Shown: positions 1 to 6,539, counted from the stretch's first letter. The stretch is 6,767 bases of DNA from Candidatus Melainabacteria bacterium (GCA_903970565.1 CAJCJE010000177.1:1-6767); one strand, 5' to 3'. The notes: generated by a model not told the origin, from the sequence alone. Program-made: numbers and translations.

Positions 1-272
1 CTGGTGGTCGGGCTCGACGTGGTGGTCGACGTGGTGGTCGTCGTGGTTGGACCGCCGCTGGTCGGTCGGATCGTGGAAGTCCGCACGAGCAGGTCCGATG
101 TGGGCAGTTCCGTCGCGTTCGCGATCTCGGTCGGTGCCGAGGACAGCGCGACCGGCGACGATGATCCGGACAGTGCACTCGCCACACTGGCGCTGCCGGC
201 GACGACGGCGCCGATGGCCACCGCGACCAGCACCGCCCGGACGGTTGGATGATGGCCGGATGACCCGTTCAC
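1..272 (-). CDS. secreted Thr/Ser-rich protein, N-terminal part (cut by window edge)
   Basis: Read leftward from a GTG at 272, 90 codons stay open to the edge, so the C-terminal part is missing. The N-terminus looks like an export signal: a short polar stretch (NGSSGHHPTVR), a hydrophobic core at about residues 12-31 (AVLVAVAIGAVVAGSASV), then an Ala-Ser-Ala motif near residues 31-33 suited to signal peptidase I. There is no lipobox cysteine. From about residue 71 it becomes a low-complexity linker of Thr, Ser and Pro, typical of actinobacterial exported proteins that join a signal peptide to an extracytoplasmic domain. That domain lies outside the window, so the function cannot be named. A GTG at 290 in the same frame is an alternative start; neither has a convincing ribosome binding site. 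It is divergent from acyP. The opposite strand is also open here, but its Val-rich product has no such organisation. Confidence 0.7.
   Translation of the reverse strand, partial: MNGSSGHHPTVRAVLVAVAIGAVVAGSASVASALSGSSSPVALSSAPTEIANATELPTSDLLVRTSTIRPTSGGPTTTTTTSTTTSSPTT
16..50. repeat. 12-bp tandem repeat in the Thr-rich linker
   Basis: The unit GACGTGGTGGTC occurs twice back to back (16-27 and 28-39) and is followed by a degenerate third copy (40-50, GTCGTGGTTGG). On the minus strand it encodes Thr/Ser triplets of the linker. The unit length is a multiple of three, so gain or loss of a copy would change linker length without breaking the frame. Whether it varies between strains cannot be told from one sequence. 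Confidence 0.7.
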
Positions 273-391
273 GGACGGGGACCGTACCACTACCGAGGGA
301 CGCCCGGTGGTGTTATCTGTCGTGATCGGCGATCGATCCGGTTCGCTGTCCGCGACGACCGTTCGGCACCATTGTCGGGGTGGCGGAAACC
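273..391. promoter_or_regulatory. divergent intergenic region upstream of acyP and the secreted-protein gene
   Basis: About 119 bp separate the two divergent starts, so promoters for both should lie here. Candidate elements are weak. On the minus strand GATAAC (about 313-318) resembles a -10. On the plus strand TGTTATCTG (311-319) reads as an extended -10. These two overlap, so the genes might compete for polymerase. A small palindrome GATCG-G-CGATC lies at 324-334. No good -35 box was found for either direction. The assignment rests mainly on gene orientation. Confidence 0.35.
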
Positions 392-679
392 GTGGACGAT
401 CCGAATCTCGACACTCGGCTGACCGCGTGGGTGCACGGCACCGTGCAGGGCGTCGGCTTCCGATGGTGGACCAGGGCGCGGGCCCTGGAACTCGGTCTGG
501 TCGGTAGCGCGCGCAACCTGACCGACGGCCGGGTCGAGGTCGTCGCCGAAGGACGCCGGGACGACTGTGCGCGACTGCTCGACCTGCTCAGGTCCCCGGC
601 AACCCCTGGCCAGGTGACATTGGTGGTGGAGCGGTGGTCGGCGACCAAAGGGGAATCGCAGGGGTTCCGGGAACGCTGA
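392..679 (+). CDS. acyP: acylphosphatase
   Basis: This encodes a 95-residue acylphosphatase (EC 3.6.1.7), a small cytosolic enzyme that hydrolyses carboxyl-phosphate bonds such as those of acetyl phosphate and 1,3-bisphosphoglycerate. The family signature [12 protein letters not shown] is present. Its arginine (residue 24 from this start) is the phosphate-binding residue, and the asparagine of [12 protein letters not shown] (residue 42) is the catalytic Asn; the 18-residue spacing matches the family. The C-terminal strand TLVVERWS is also typical. The length is normal for the single-domain enzyme. I chose GTG 392 because GGTGG (379-383) lies 8 nt upstream, whereas the in-frame GTG at 380 would overlap that site; starting at 380 would add four residues. 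It precedes smc by 174 bp, a common actinobacterial neighbour pair. The identification is firm; the exact start is less so. Confidence 0.93.
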   Translation: MDDPNLDTRLTAWVHGTVQGVGFRWWTRARALELGLVGSARNLTDGRVEVVAEGRRDDCARLLDLLRSPATPGQVTLVVERWSATKGESQGFRER

Positions 680-713
680 GCCGACCCCGCAGCGGCTCCG
701 CGCGCCGGGCCAT

Positions 714-731
714 ATCACCTGGCTGAGTGAT
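714..731. repeat. short inverted repeat ATCAC-N8-GTGAT in the acyP-smc gap
   Basis: There is a perfect 5-bp inverted repeat with an 8-nt centre in the 174-bp gap after acyP. The spacing would suit a dimeric regulator, but the arms are short enough to arise by chance. No T-tract follows, so it does not look like an intrinsic terminator. Confidence 0.25.
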
Positions 732-774
732 CCTGCTCCCAGCGGACACCGGGCCGGTTCTGGTCGAAGTGCTG

Positions 775-842
775 GGGAGTACCGACCTCCCACTGTTGAC
801 CGTAGGGCCCAGGTACCCTCGTCCGAACGGATTCGCAGGAGG
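775..842 (+). promoter_or_regulatory. candidate smc promoter and leader
   Basis: Upstream of smc, TACCCT (814-819) fits the actinobacterial -10 pattern TAnnnT and is preceded by GG. A start near A826 would give a leader of about 28 nt. TTGACC (796-801) looks like a -35, but the gap to TACCCT is only 12 nt, so the two probably do not work together. A GGGAG/CTCCC hairpin (775-779 with 787-791, 7-nt loop) lies just upstream. The Shine-Dalgarno AGGAGG is perfect at 837-842, 11 nt before the ATG. A promoter here would let smc be transcribed independently of acyP. Confidence 0.35.
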
Positions 843-853
843 CCCGAGCGCAC

Positions 854-3800
854 ATGCACCTGAAAAGCCTGACGTTGAAGGGCTTCAAGTCCTTCGCCTC
901 GGCTACCACGCTGCGCTTCGAACCCGGCATCACCTGCGTTGTCGGGCCGAACGGCTCTGGTAAGTCCAACGTGCTGGACGCGCTGTCCTGGGTGATGGGC
1001 GAGCAGGGTGCCAAGGCCCTGCGCGGCGGCAAGATGGAGGACGTCATCTTCGCCGGCACGGCCGGCCGCGCCCCGCTCGGCCGGGCCGAGGTGACGTTGA
1101 CCATCGACAACGCCGACGGCGCCCTGCCGATCGACTACTCCGAGGTGTCGATCACCCGGCGGATGTTCCGTGACGGTGCCAGCGAGTACGAGATCAACGG
1201 CAGCTCGTGCCGGCTGATGGACGTGCAGGAACTGCTGTCGGACTCCGGTATCGGCCGGGAGATGCACGTCATCGTCGGCCAGGGGCAGCTCGGCGCGATC
1301 CTCGAATCGAAGCCGGAGGGCCGGCGGGCGTTCATCGAGGAGGCGGCCGGGGTGCTCAAGCACCGCAAGCGCAAGGAAAAGGCGCTGCGGAAGCTGGACG
1401 CGATGCAGGCCAACCTGACCCGGTTGACCGACCTCACCGCCGAACTGCGCCGCCAGCTCAAGCCGCTGGGCAAACAGGCCGAGATCGCCCGCCGCGCCCA
1501 GGCCGTGCAGGCCGACCTGCGCGATGCCCGGCTGCGCCTGTACGCCGACGACCTGGTCAACCAGCGCGGTGACCTGGCCCGCGACGAGGCCGACGAGTCG
1601 GCGGCGCGGGCCAAGCGGGGCGAGGTCGAGCAGGCGCTGCAACTGGGCCAGGCCGAACAGACCGAACTCGAACGGCTGGTCACCGCCGACGCGCCACGGC
1701 TGGCCGCCGCGCAGGACACCTGGTATCGCCTCTCCGCCCTGGAGGAGCGGTTGCGCGGCACGGTGCGGCTGGCGATGGAGCGGGAACGGCATCTCACCGC
1801 GCAGGCCGAGACACACCGGGGCGGTCGCGACCCCGAGGAACTGGAGGCCGAGGCCGAGGAGACCGCCTACCGCGAGGCCGAGCTGCTGGCCGCGGTGGAC
1901 GAGGCCCGCGCCGTGCTCGCCGAGACCGCCGAGGCGCGCGGTCAGCTGGAGGCCGAGGTCGCGGCGGCCGAGAAGGCGCACATGGCCGCGATCCGCGCGG
2001 TAGCCGACCGGCGCGAGGGGCTGGCTCGGCTGGTCGGCCAGGTCGAGGCGCTGCGCAGCAAGAACAACGCCAACGCCGATGAGGTCGAGCGGCTGTCCAC
2101 GGCGCTGGCCGAGGCCGGTGAACGGGCCGAGGTCGCCGCGATGGAACTGGCCGAGGCACAGGCCGAGGTCGGTGGCGAGGAATCCGACGACGTCGACCTC
2201 GGCGAACGCCACCAGCTGGCCATCGCGGCCAGGGACACCGCGCAGGCCAGGGTCGAGGAACTGGTCCGGGCCGAACGGACCGCGGAGAAGGACATCGCAT
2301 CCTGGAAGGCCAGGGTCGACGCGCTCTCGCTCGGCCTGACCCGGCGGGACGGGGCCGGCGCGCTGCTCGCGGCCGGTGACCGGCTGCCCGGCGTGCTCGG
2401 CTCGGTCGCCGCGCTGCTGACCGTGCGTCCCGGCGCCGAGGTGGCGTTGGCCGCCGCGCTCGGCGCGGTCGCCGACGCGGTCGCCGTGGCCAGCGGGGAC
2501 GACGCGGTCGCCGCGTTGAAGATGCTGCGCGGCAACGACTCCGGCCGGGCCGGTCTGCTGGTCGGCGGCACCGAGTCCACTGTGGACAAATCGGGTTGGC
2601 CGACGCTGCCGGCCGGTGCGGACTGGGCGGTCGACCTCGTCGAGGCGCCGCAGGTGGTGCGGGCCGCGGTGAACCGGGCCCTGGACCGGCTGGCGGTGGT
2701 GACCGACCTCGACACCGCTCGAGAATTCGTTCGGCAAACCGGTGTGCGTGCGGTCACCGCCGACGGTGACCTGCTCGGCGCGGACTGGGCGGTCGGCGGT
2801 TCCGGTCGCAGCCAGAGCGTGATCGAGGTGCAGGCGGCCGTCGACGAGGCCAACGACAAGCTGGTCGAGGCCGAACGCGCCGCGCAGCACGCCAGCGCGG
2901 CCCTCAACGGCGCGCGCGCCGAACAGGAAGCCCGCCGGGACGAGGTCGCGGCGGCCAAGGAAGCGCTCAACGAGGCCAAGGTGCGCCAGGCTCGGTCCTC
3001 GGAGCGGCTGACCCGGCTGCGTCAGGCGGCCCGTTCGGCCGAGGCCGAGGCCGACCGGGTGCGCAGCCAGCGGGAGAAGGTCGAAGCGGCTCGGGAAGAA
3101 GCCATCGGCCGGCTCGCCGACCTGGAGGAACGGCTTGCCCTCGTACAGTCGGAGTCGGTCGAGGAGGAGCCGGACTCCGCACTGCGGGACGAGGCGAGCA
3201 CCCAGCTCAACAGTGCCCGACAGCGGGAGGTCGAGTCCCGCCTCGGCCTGCGTACCGCCGAGGAGCGGGCCAGGTCGTTGCAGGGCAGGGCCGAATCGCT
3301 GCGCAGGGCCGCCAGAGCCGAGCGGGAGTCCCGTGAACGGGCCGCGCGGGCACTGGCCGCGCGAGCCCGAGGCGCCGCGGTCGCCACGGCGGTGGTGCGC
3401 GCCGGTGAACTCGCGCTGGAGCGGATCGCGGTGTCGCTGCGCCGTGCCGCGCGGGAACGCGACATCGCGCAGACCCGCCGGACCGAACGGGAGACCGCGC
3501 TGGCCCAGGTACGCAACCGGGTCCGCGAACTCGCCACCGAGCTGGAGAAACTGACCGACGCGGTGCACCGCGACGAGGTGCTGCGCGCCGAACAGCGACT
3601 GCGCCTGGAACAGCTGGAAGCCAAGATCGCCGAGGACTTCGGCATCGGCCTTGATGATCTGGTCACCGAGTACGGTCCGGCCTCCCCGGTGCCGCCGAGC
3701 CCGGCCGAACTGGCCGAGTACGAGGCGGCCAAGGAGCGCGGCGAGGAGGTCACCGCGCCGCAGCCGATGCCGTATGACCGGGCCACCCAGACCAGGCGGG

Positions 3801-4702
3801 CCAAGCGCGCCGAGCGGGACCTGGCCACCCTCGGCAAGGTGAATCCGCTGGCCCTGGAGGAGTTCGCGGCGCTGGAGGAGCGCTACAAGTTCCTCTCGAC
3901 CCAGCTGGAAGACCTCAAGGCGACCCGGCGCGACCTGCTCACCGTGGTCAAGGACGTCGACGAGAAGATCCTCGAAGTGTTCGCCGCCGCCTACTACGAC
4001 GTGGCGCGCGAGTTCGAGATCGTGTTCAGCGTGCTGTTCCCCGGCGGCGAGGGCCGGATGATCCTCACCGAACCGGACGACATGCTGACCACCGGCGTCG
4101 ACGTGGAAGCCCGGCCGCCGGGCAAGAAGGTCAAGCGGCTCTCGCTGCTCTCCGGTGGGGAGAAATCGCTGGTCGCGGTCGCCATGCTGGTCGCGATCTT
4201 CCGCGCCCGCCCGTCACCGTTCTACGTCATGGACGAGGTCGAGGCGGCACTGGACGACACCAACATGGGGCGGTTGATCGGCCTGCTCGACCAGTTGCGG
4301 GCCGCGTCCCAGCTGATCATCATCACCCACCAGAAGCCGACGATGGAGATCGCGGACGCGCTCTACGGCGTGAGTATGCGCGGCGACGGCATCAGCCAGG
4401 TCATCTCGCAGCGGCTGCGCGGTCGCGACGGCCGCCGGACGACCACCGTCGAGGCATCCGGCCCGGCCCCCTCGGACAACGGGGTGCCCGGCACGGTCGT
4501 CCCGGAGCCCGCCGTCGCGGACCCGGTCGGCACGGACACCGCTGTTGTCTCGGACGCCCTCGCTGAGGTGGATGTTCCTGCCGAGGATGCGTCTTCGACC
4601 GATTCGGCCCCGGCGCCGGTACCGACCGTGGAGACTGAGGACCTGCCGGCGGACGTGTCCGTCGCGGCGGCGTCGAGCGAGTCGAGCGAATCGGACGAGT
4701 GA
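854..4702 (+). CDS. smc: chromosome segregation/condensin ATPase Smc
   Basis: This is a complete 1282-residue bacterial Smc. The dimer, with ScpA and ScpB, forms an ATP-driven ring that loops and separates chromosome arms, loaded from ParB sites. The N-terminal head has Walker A GPNGSGKSN (31-39), the R-loop arginine in LRGGKMEDVIFAG (Arg57) and Q-loop Gln143. Two coiled-coil arms rich in Ala, Glu and Arg (about 170-505 and 660-1040) flank a hinge at about 511-655, which ends in the conserved Gly motif GGSG. The C-terminal head has signature LSGGEK (1099-1104), Walker B FYVMDE (Asp1127, Glu1128), the D-loop AALDD and the THQKPTM switch. All catalytic residues are present. After about residue 1188 comes a ~94-residue Ala/Pro/Val/Glu/Asp-rich tail ending SSESSESDE, which makes the protein longer than the roughly 1190-1205 residues usual for actinobacterial Smc. 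The ATG is fixed by AGGAGG at 837-842 and the canonical MHLKSLTLKGFKSF start. Confidence 0.98.
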   Translation: MHLKSLTLKGFKSFASATTLRFEPGITCVVGPNGSGKSNVLDALSWVMGEQGAKALRGGKMEDVIFAGTAGRAPLGRAEVTLTIDNADGALPIDYSEVSITRRMFRDGASEYEINGSSCRLMDVQELLSDSGIGREMHVIVGQGQLGAILESKPEGRRAFIEEAAGVLKHRKRKEKALRKLDAMQANLTRLTDLTAELRRQLKPLGKQAEIARRAQAVQADLRDARLRLYADDLVNQRGDLARDEADESAARAKRGEVEQALQLGQAEQTELERLVTADAPRLAAAQDTWYRLSALEERLRGTVRLAMERERHLTAQAETHRGGRDPEELEAEAEETAYREAELLAAVDEARAVLAETAEARGQLEAEVAAAEKAHMAAIRAVADRREGLARLVGQVEALRSKNNANADEVERLSTALAEAGERAEVAAMELAEAQAEVGGEESDDVDLGERHQLAIAARDTAQARVEELVRAERTAEKDIASWKARVDALSLGLTRRDGAGALLAAGDRLPGVLGSVAALLTVRPGAEVALAAALGAVADAVAVASGDDAVAALKMLRGNDSGRAGLLVGGTESTVDKSGWPTLPAGADWAVDLVEAPQVVRAAVNRALDRLAVVTDLDTAREFVRQTGVRAVTADGDLLGADWAVGGSGRSQSVIEVQAAVDEANDKLVEAERAAQHASAALNGARAEQEARRDEVAAAKEALNEAKVRQARSSERLTRLRQAARSAEAEADRVRSQREKVEAAREEAIGRLADLEERLALVQSESVEEEPDSALRDEASTQLNSARQREVESRLGLRTAEERARSLQGRAESLRRAARAERESRERAARALAARARGAAVATAVVRAGELALERIAVSLRRAARERDIAQTRRTERETALAQVRNRVRELATELEKLTDAVHRDEVLRAEQRLRLEQLEAKIAEDFGIGLDDLVTEYGPASPVPPSPAELAEYEAAKERGEEVTAPQPMPYDRATQTRRAKRAERDLATLGKVNPLALEEFAALEERYKFLSTQLEDLKATRRDLLTVVKDVDEKILEVFAAAYYDVAREFEIVFSVLFPGGEGRMILTEPDDMLTTGVDVEARPPGKKVKRLSLLSGGEKSLVAVAMLVAIFRARPSPFYVMDEVEAALDDTNMGRLIGLLDQLRAASQLIIITHQKPTMEIADALYGVSMRGDGISQVISQRLRGRDGRRTTTVEASGPAPSDNGVPGTVVPEPAVADPVGTDTAVVSDALAEVDVPAEDASSTDSAPAPVPTVETEDLPADVSVAAASSESSESDE

Positions 4703-4712
4703 ATCCAGCGGT

Positions 4713-4739
4713 TTGCTGACCGGTTACGTCGCTTACAGT
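4713..4739 (+). promoter_or_regulatory. candidate promoter between smc and the small ORF
   Basis: TACAGT (4734-4739) matches the actinobacterial -10 pattern TAnnnT, and TTGCTG (4713-4718) resembles a -35 with a 15-nt gap, somewhat short. A start around 4744-4747 would leave about 30 nt before the ATG at 4775. It would drive the small ORF, and possibly ftsY, independently of smc. Prediction from sequence pattern only. Confidence 0.4.
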
Positions 4740-4751
4740 GACCGGCACTGT
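4735..4751. promoter_or_regulatory. palindrome ACAGTG-N5-CACTGT overlapping the -10; possible operator
   Basis: A perfect 6-bp inverted repeat with a 5-nt centre (ACCGG) covers most of the predicted -10 TACAGT and the expected transcription start. A dimeric repressor bound here would block the promoter; in RNA it could instead form a small hairpin at the 5' end. No T-run follows, so a terminator is unlikely. I cannot assign a regulator. Confidence 0.35.
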
Positions 4752-4774
4752 CGGACCAAGGCGTGAAGGTGACC

Positions 4775-4956
4775 ATGAACCAGCCATACGGGGGGCAGCA
4801 GTCGCTCGACGACCGAGCCCCGGCGCTGGCCGGTTCGCCGGTTCGCTCGGCCCGAACCCGCAGCAGCCGACCAACGGCATCGGGGTGTCGTTGGCCATCT
4901 CGATCATTCCGCTGGTCTTCGTCATCATCGTGTTCATCATTACCGCGGTGAGCTGA
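4775..4956 (+). pseudogene. frameshifted small single-pass membrane protein gene
   Basis: ATG 4775 has a good ribosome site (AAGGTGA, 4766-4772) and starts MNQPYGGQQSLDDRAPALAG, but in that frame it continues into Arg/Ser-rich nonsense to a stop at 4951. In the next frame a natural C-terminus appears: NPQQPTNG, then a ~22-residue hydrophobic helix (from IGVSLAISIIPLVF to IIVFIITAVS) and TGA at 4954-4956. That frame has no supported start. The switch coincides with an 8-bp tandem duplication at 4829-4846. Removing one copy joins the frames as ...APALAGSLGPNPQQPTNG..., giving a coherent 57-residue protein with a Pro/Gln-rich, presumably cytoplasmic N-terminus and one C-terminal membrane segment. 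I do not recognise a family. It lies between smc and ftsY (72 and 77 bp gaps). The break may be a true mutation, a sequencing or assembly error, or less likely a programmed shift; the G6 run at 4790-4795 is a second possible indel site. Confidence 0.6.
4829..4846. repeat. 8-bp tandem duplication (2.25 copies of GCCGGTTC)
   Basis: GCCGGTTC at 4829-4836 is repeated at 4837-4844 and followed by GC. Eight is not a multiple of three, so the extra copy shifts the reading frame exactly in the direction needed to separate the two halves of the small membrane-protein ORF. This is the signature of a replication-slippage duplication. Confidence 0.85.
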
Positions 4957-5021
4957 CCGGCTGATTTCCTCGGCTCGCCGGTGCCCGCACCTGTCGAGAC
5001 CCGAGTCAACGGCACCCGTGC

Positions 5022-5029
5022 GAGGATGA
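5022..5029 (+). promoter_or_regulatory. ribosome binding site deciding the GTG start of ftsY
   Basis: GAGGATGA lies 4 nt before the GTG at 5034 and pairs well with the 16S rRNA 3' end. It supports that GTG as the start, which places a membrane helix at the very N-terminus of FtsY. Confidence 0.7.
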
Positions 5030-5033
5030 CGTC

Positions 5034-6473
5034 GTGTCAACCACGACTGTGATCCTGATCGTCGTTGCCGTTGTCGTGGTGCTGTTGGTGGTGCTGGCCG
5101 CCGGCCTGCTCCTCGCCAGGCGGCGCCGGATCAACCTCGGCGAGGGCAAGCCCGCGGCACCCGAGCGGCCCAGCGCCGGCAGCTACCAGGCGGGCGGTGG
5201 AATCTCCCTCGCCCCCGGTGGCAAGCCGGCCGCGCCGACCGGACCACCCGAGCACCCGGCGGGCGACCGCACCGAGGTCGATGGCCAGCCGGCAGTCGGC
5301 GACGACGCCTCGGTGCCGCGTGACGCACCCAGGCGCGGACTCGTCGACATCGCCCTGCCGACCGAGGACACCGCCCCCGGCACGGATGCCGTCACCGATG
5401 CCGCGCCGGTCGCCGAACCGGTCACCGAAGCGATCCCGCTGCCGAAGGAACCGCAGACCGATTCGCTGGCCATCGGCGATCTGCTCGCCGGACGCAGCCA
5501 GGACGAACAACTGCTCGAACCGATCGAGCCGGCCGCCGGCCGGTTGGAACGGTTGCGCGGTCGGCTCTCCGCCTCCCGCTCCACCTTCGGTCAGGGCCTG
5601 CTCGGCCTGCTCGGCGCCGGCGACCTCGACGAGGACTCCTGGACCGACATCGAGGACACCCTGTTGATGGCCGATCTCGGTGCGGCGACCACCGACGAGA
5701 TCGTGTCGACGCTGCGGGCCGAGATCGTCTCGCGCGGGGTGCGGACCCCGGAGCAGGCTCAGGCCATGCTGCGCGATGTGCTGGTCGGCGCGCTGCATCC
5801 GGACATGGACCGGGCCGTGCGGGCCCTGCCGCACGCCACCGGACCGGCCGTGCTGCTCGTCGTCGGGGTCAACGGCACCGGAAAGACCACCACGACCGGC
5901 AAACTGGCCAGGGTGCTCGTCGCCGACGGCCTGCGGGTGCTGCTCGGTGCGGCCGACACCTTCCGTGCGGCGGCTGCCGACCAGTTGCAGACCTGGGCCA
6001 CCCGGGTCGGCGCGGAAGTCGTGCGCGGCAAGGAAGGCGCCGACCCGGCCGCGGTCGCCTTCGACGCGGTCAAACGCGGCATCGAGGCCAAGGTGGACAC
6101 CGTCGTGCTGGACACCGCCGGCCGGCTGCACACCAAGACCGGGCTGATGGACGAACTCGGCAAGGTCAAGCGGGTGGTGGAGAAGCAGGCCGAGGTGGAC
6201 GAGGTGCTGCTCGTGCTGGATGCCACCACCGGTCAGAACGGCCTGATCCAGGCGCGGGTCTTCGCCGAGATCGTCAGCGTCACCGGGATCGTGCTGACCA
6301 AACTCGATGGCACCGCCAAGGGCGGCATCGTCTTCCAGGTACAACGTGAACTCGGCGTGCCGGTCAAGCTGGTCGGCCTCGGCGAGGGCCAGGACGATCT
6401 GGCTCCGTTCGAGCCGGCGGCCTTCGTCGACGCGCTGCTCAACACCCAGGGTGCCAGCACAACCAACGGGTGA
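5034..6473 (+). CDS. ftsY: signal recognition particle receptor FtsY
   Basis: This is a complete 479-residue SRP-receptor GTPase. It docks SRP-ribosome complexes at the membrane by forming a twin-GTPase complex with Ffh, then releases them to the Sec translocon. Residues about 5-28 form a hydrophobic helix followed by a positive cluster ARRRRINLG, an N-terminal membrane anchor as in other high-GC Gram-positive FtsY. Residues about 36-165 are a Pro/Ala/Gly/Asp/Glu-rich, probably disordered linker that contains GKPAAP twice. The N domain starts near 169 (GRLERLRGRLSASRSTF). The G domain shows G1 GVNGTGKTTTTGK (278-290), the DTFRAAA insertion-box motif (308-314), G3 DTAGR (360-364), ATTGQ (397-401), G4 TKLD (422-425) with GTAKGG, and the closing GLGEGQDDLAPF typical of FtsY rather than Ffh. 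All nucleotide-binding motifs are intact. It could be transcribed with the small upstream ORF or from its own promoter; the downstream gap is 123 bp. Confidence 0.97.
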   Translation: MSTTTVILIVVAVVVVLLVVLAAGLLLARRRRINLGEGKPAAPERPSAGSYQAGGGISLAPGGKPAAPTGPPEHPAGDRTEVDGQPAVGDDASVPRDAPRRGLVDIALPTEDTAPGTDAVTDAAPVAEPVTEAIPLPKEPQTDSLAIGDLLAGRSQDEQLLEPIEPAAGRLERLRGRLSASRSTFGQGLLGLLGAGDLDEDSWTDIEDTLLMADLGAATTDEIVSTLRAEIVSRGVRTPEQAQAMLRDVLVGALHPDMDRAVRALPHATGPAVLLVVGVNGTGKTTTTGKLARVLVADGLRVLLGAADTFRAAAADQLQTWATRVGAEVVRGKEGADPAAVAFDAVKRGIEAKVDTVVLDTAGRLHTKTGLMDELGKVKRVVEKQAEVDEVLLVLDATTGQNGLIQARVFAEIVSVTGIVLTKLDGTAKGGIVFQVQRELGVPVKLVGLGEGQDDLAPFEPAAFVDALLNTQGASTTNG

Positions 6474-6480
6474 CGCGGGG

Positions 6481-6534
6481 TTGTCGGCGCCGCGACGCGG
6501 GTATCTTGACAGCAGTCGGATCGGCAATTCGGAT
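6481..6534 (+). promoter_or_regulatory. candidate promoter(s) upstream of the DoxX-family gene
   Basis: Two overlapping readings are possible. TATCTT (6502-6507) fits the TAnnnT -10 with TTGTCG (6481-6486) 15 nt upstream. Alternatively TTGACA (6506-6511) is a perfect -35 with TCGGAT (6529-6534) as a poor -10 at 17 nt. Either indicates that this gene can be transcribed separately from ftsY. No convincing intrinsic terminator separates them. Confidence 0.4.
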
Positions 6535-6539
6535 GGCAA
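6517..6539. repeat. imperfect direct repeat CGGATCGGCAA / CGGATGGCAA
   Basis: Two near-identical words, at 6517-6527 and 6530-6539, start 13 bp apart and differ by one inserted C. They lie within or just downstream of the candidate promoter. They could be a regulator site or chance in GC-rich DNA. Confidence 0.35.

Noticed and set aside
4..252. A plus-strand 82-codon frame with a Val-rich start at the left edge.
   Set aside because: The minus strand here gives a signal peptide followed by a Thr/Ser linker, a coherent exported protein. The Val run is just the reverse reading of the Thr-coding repeat, and no ribosome site precedes it.
679..697. AGCCG/CGGCT hairpin at the acyP stop as a terminator.
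   Set aside because: Only 5 bp of stem with a 9-nt loop and no T-tract; too weak to support.
290..3568. A 1092-codon open frame on the minus strand opposite acyP and smc.
   Set aside because: It lies antisense to clearly real genes. Its product is a Gly/Arg/His/Pro/Leu-rich composition with no recognisable motif. Long antisense frames are expected when codons on the true strand end in G or C, which removes stops on the other strand.
4738..4956. A 72-codon frame starting at GTG 4738 and including the membrane helix, taken as the intact small gene.
   Set aside because: The GTG lies inside the predicted -10 and palindrome and has no ribosome site. Its first half is Arg/Pro-rich, while the adjacent frame has a proper ribosome site and a natural N-terminus. 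The frameshift explanation fits better.
4717..4960. Three copies of TGACCGG (4717, 4739, 4954) considered as regulator half-sites.
   Set aside because: The word is short and common in this genome's coding sequence (Leu-Thr-Gly contexts), the third copy overlaps a stop codon, and spacing is irregular.
4956..4982. ACCGGC/GCCGGT inverted repeat (6-bp arms, 15-nt loop) at the small gene's stop as a terminator.
   Set aside because: The loop is long and no T-rich stretch follows; it is easily explained by GC-rich composition.
6472..6501. GACGCGGG occurring twice 22 bp apart after ftsY, with an imperfect GTCGGCGCCGCGAC hairpin between, considered as a terminator or binding site.
   Set aside because: The stem needs a bulge and has almost no loop, there is no T-tract, and such GC words recur by chance at this base composition.
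5037..6539. A 500-codon open frame on the minus strand opposite ftsY.
   Set aside because: Same codon-bias shadow. The plus strand encodes every FtsY GTPase motif, and the antisense product is low-complexity Gly/Asp/Arg/Gln.
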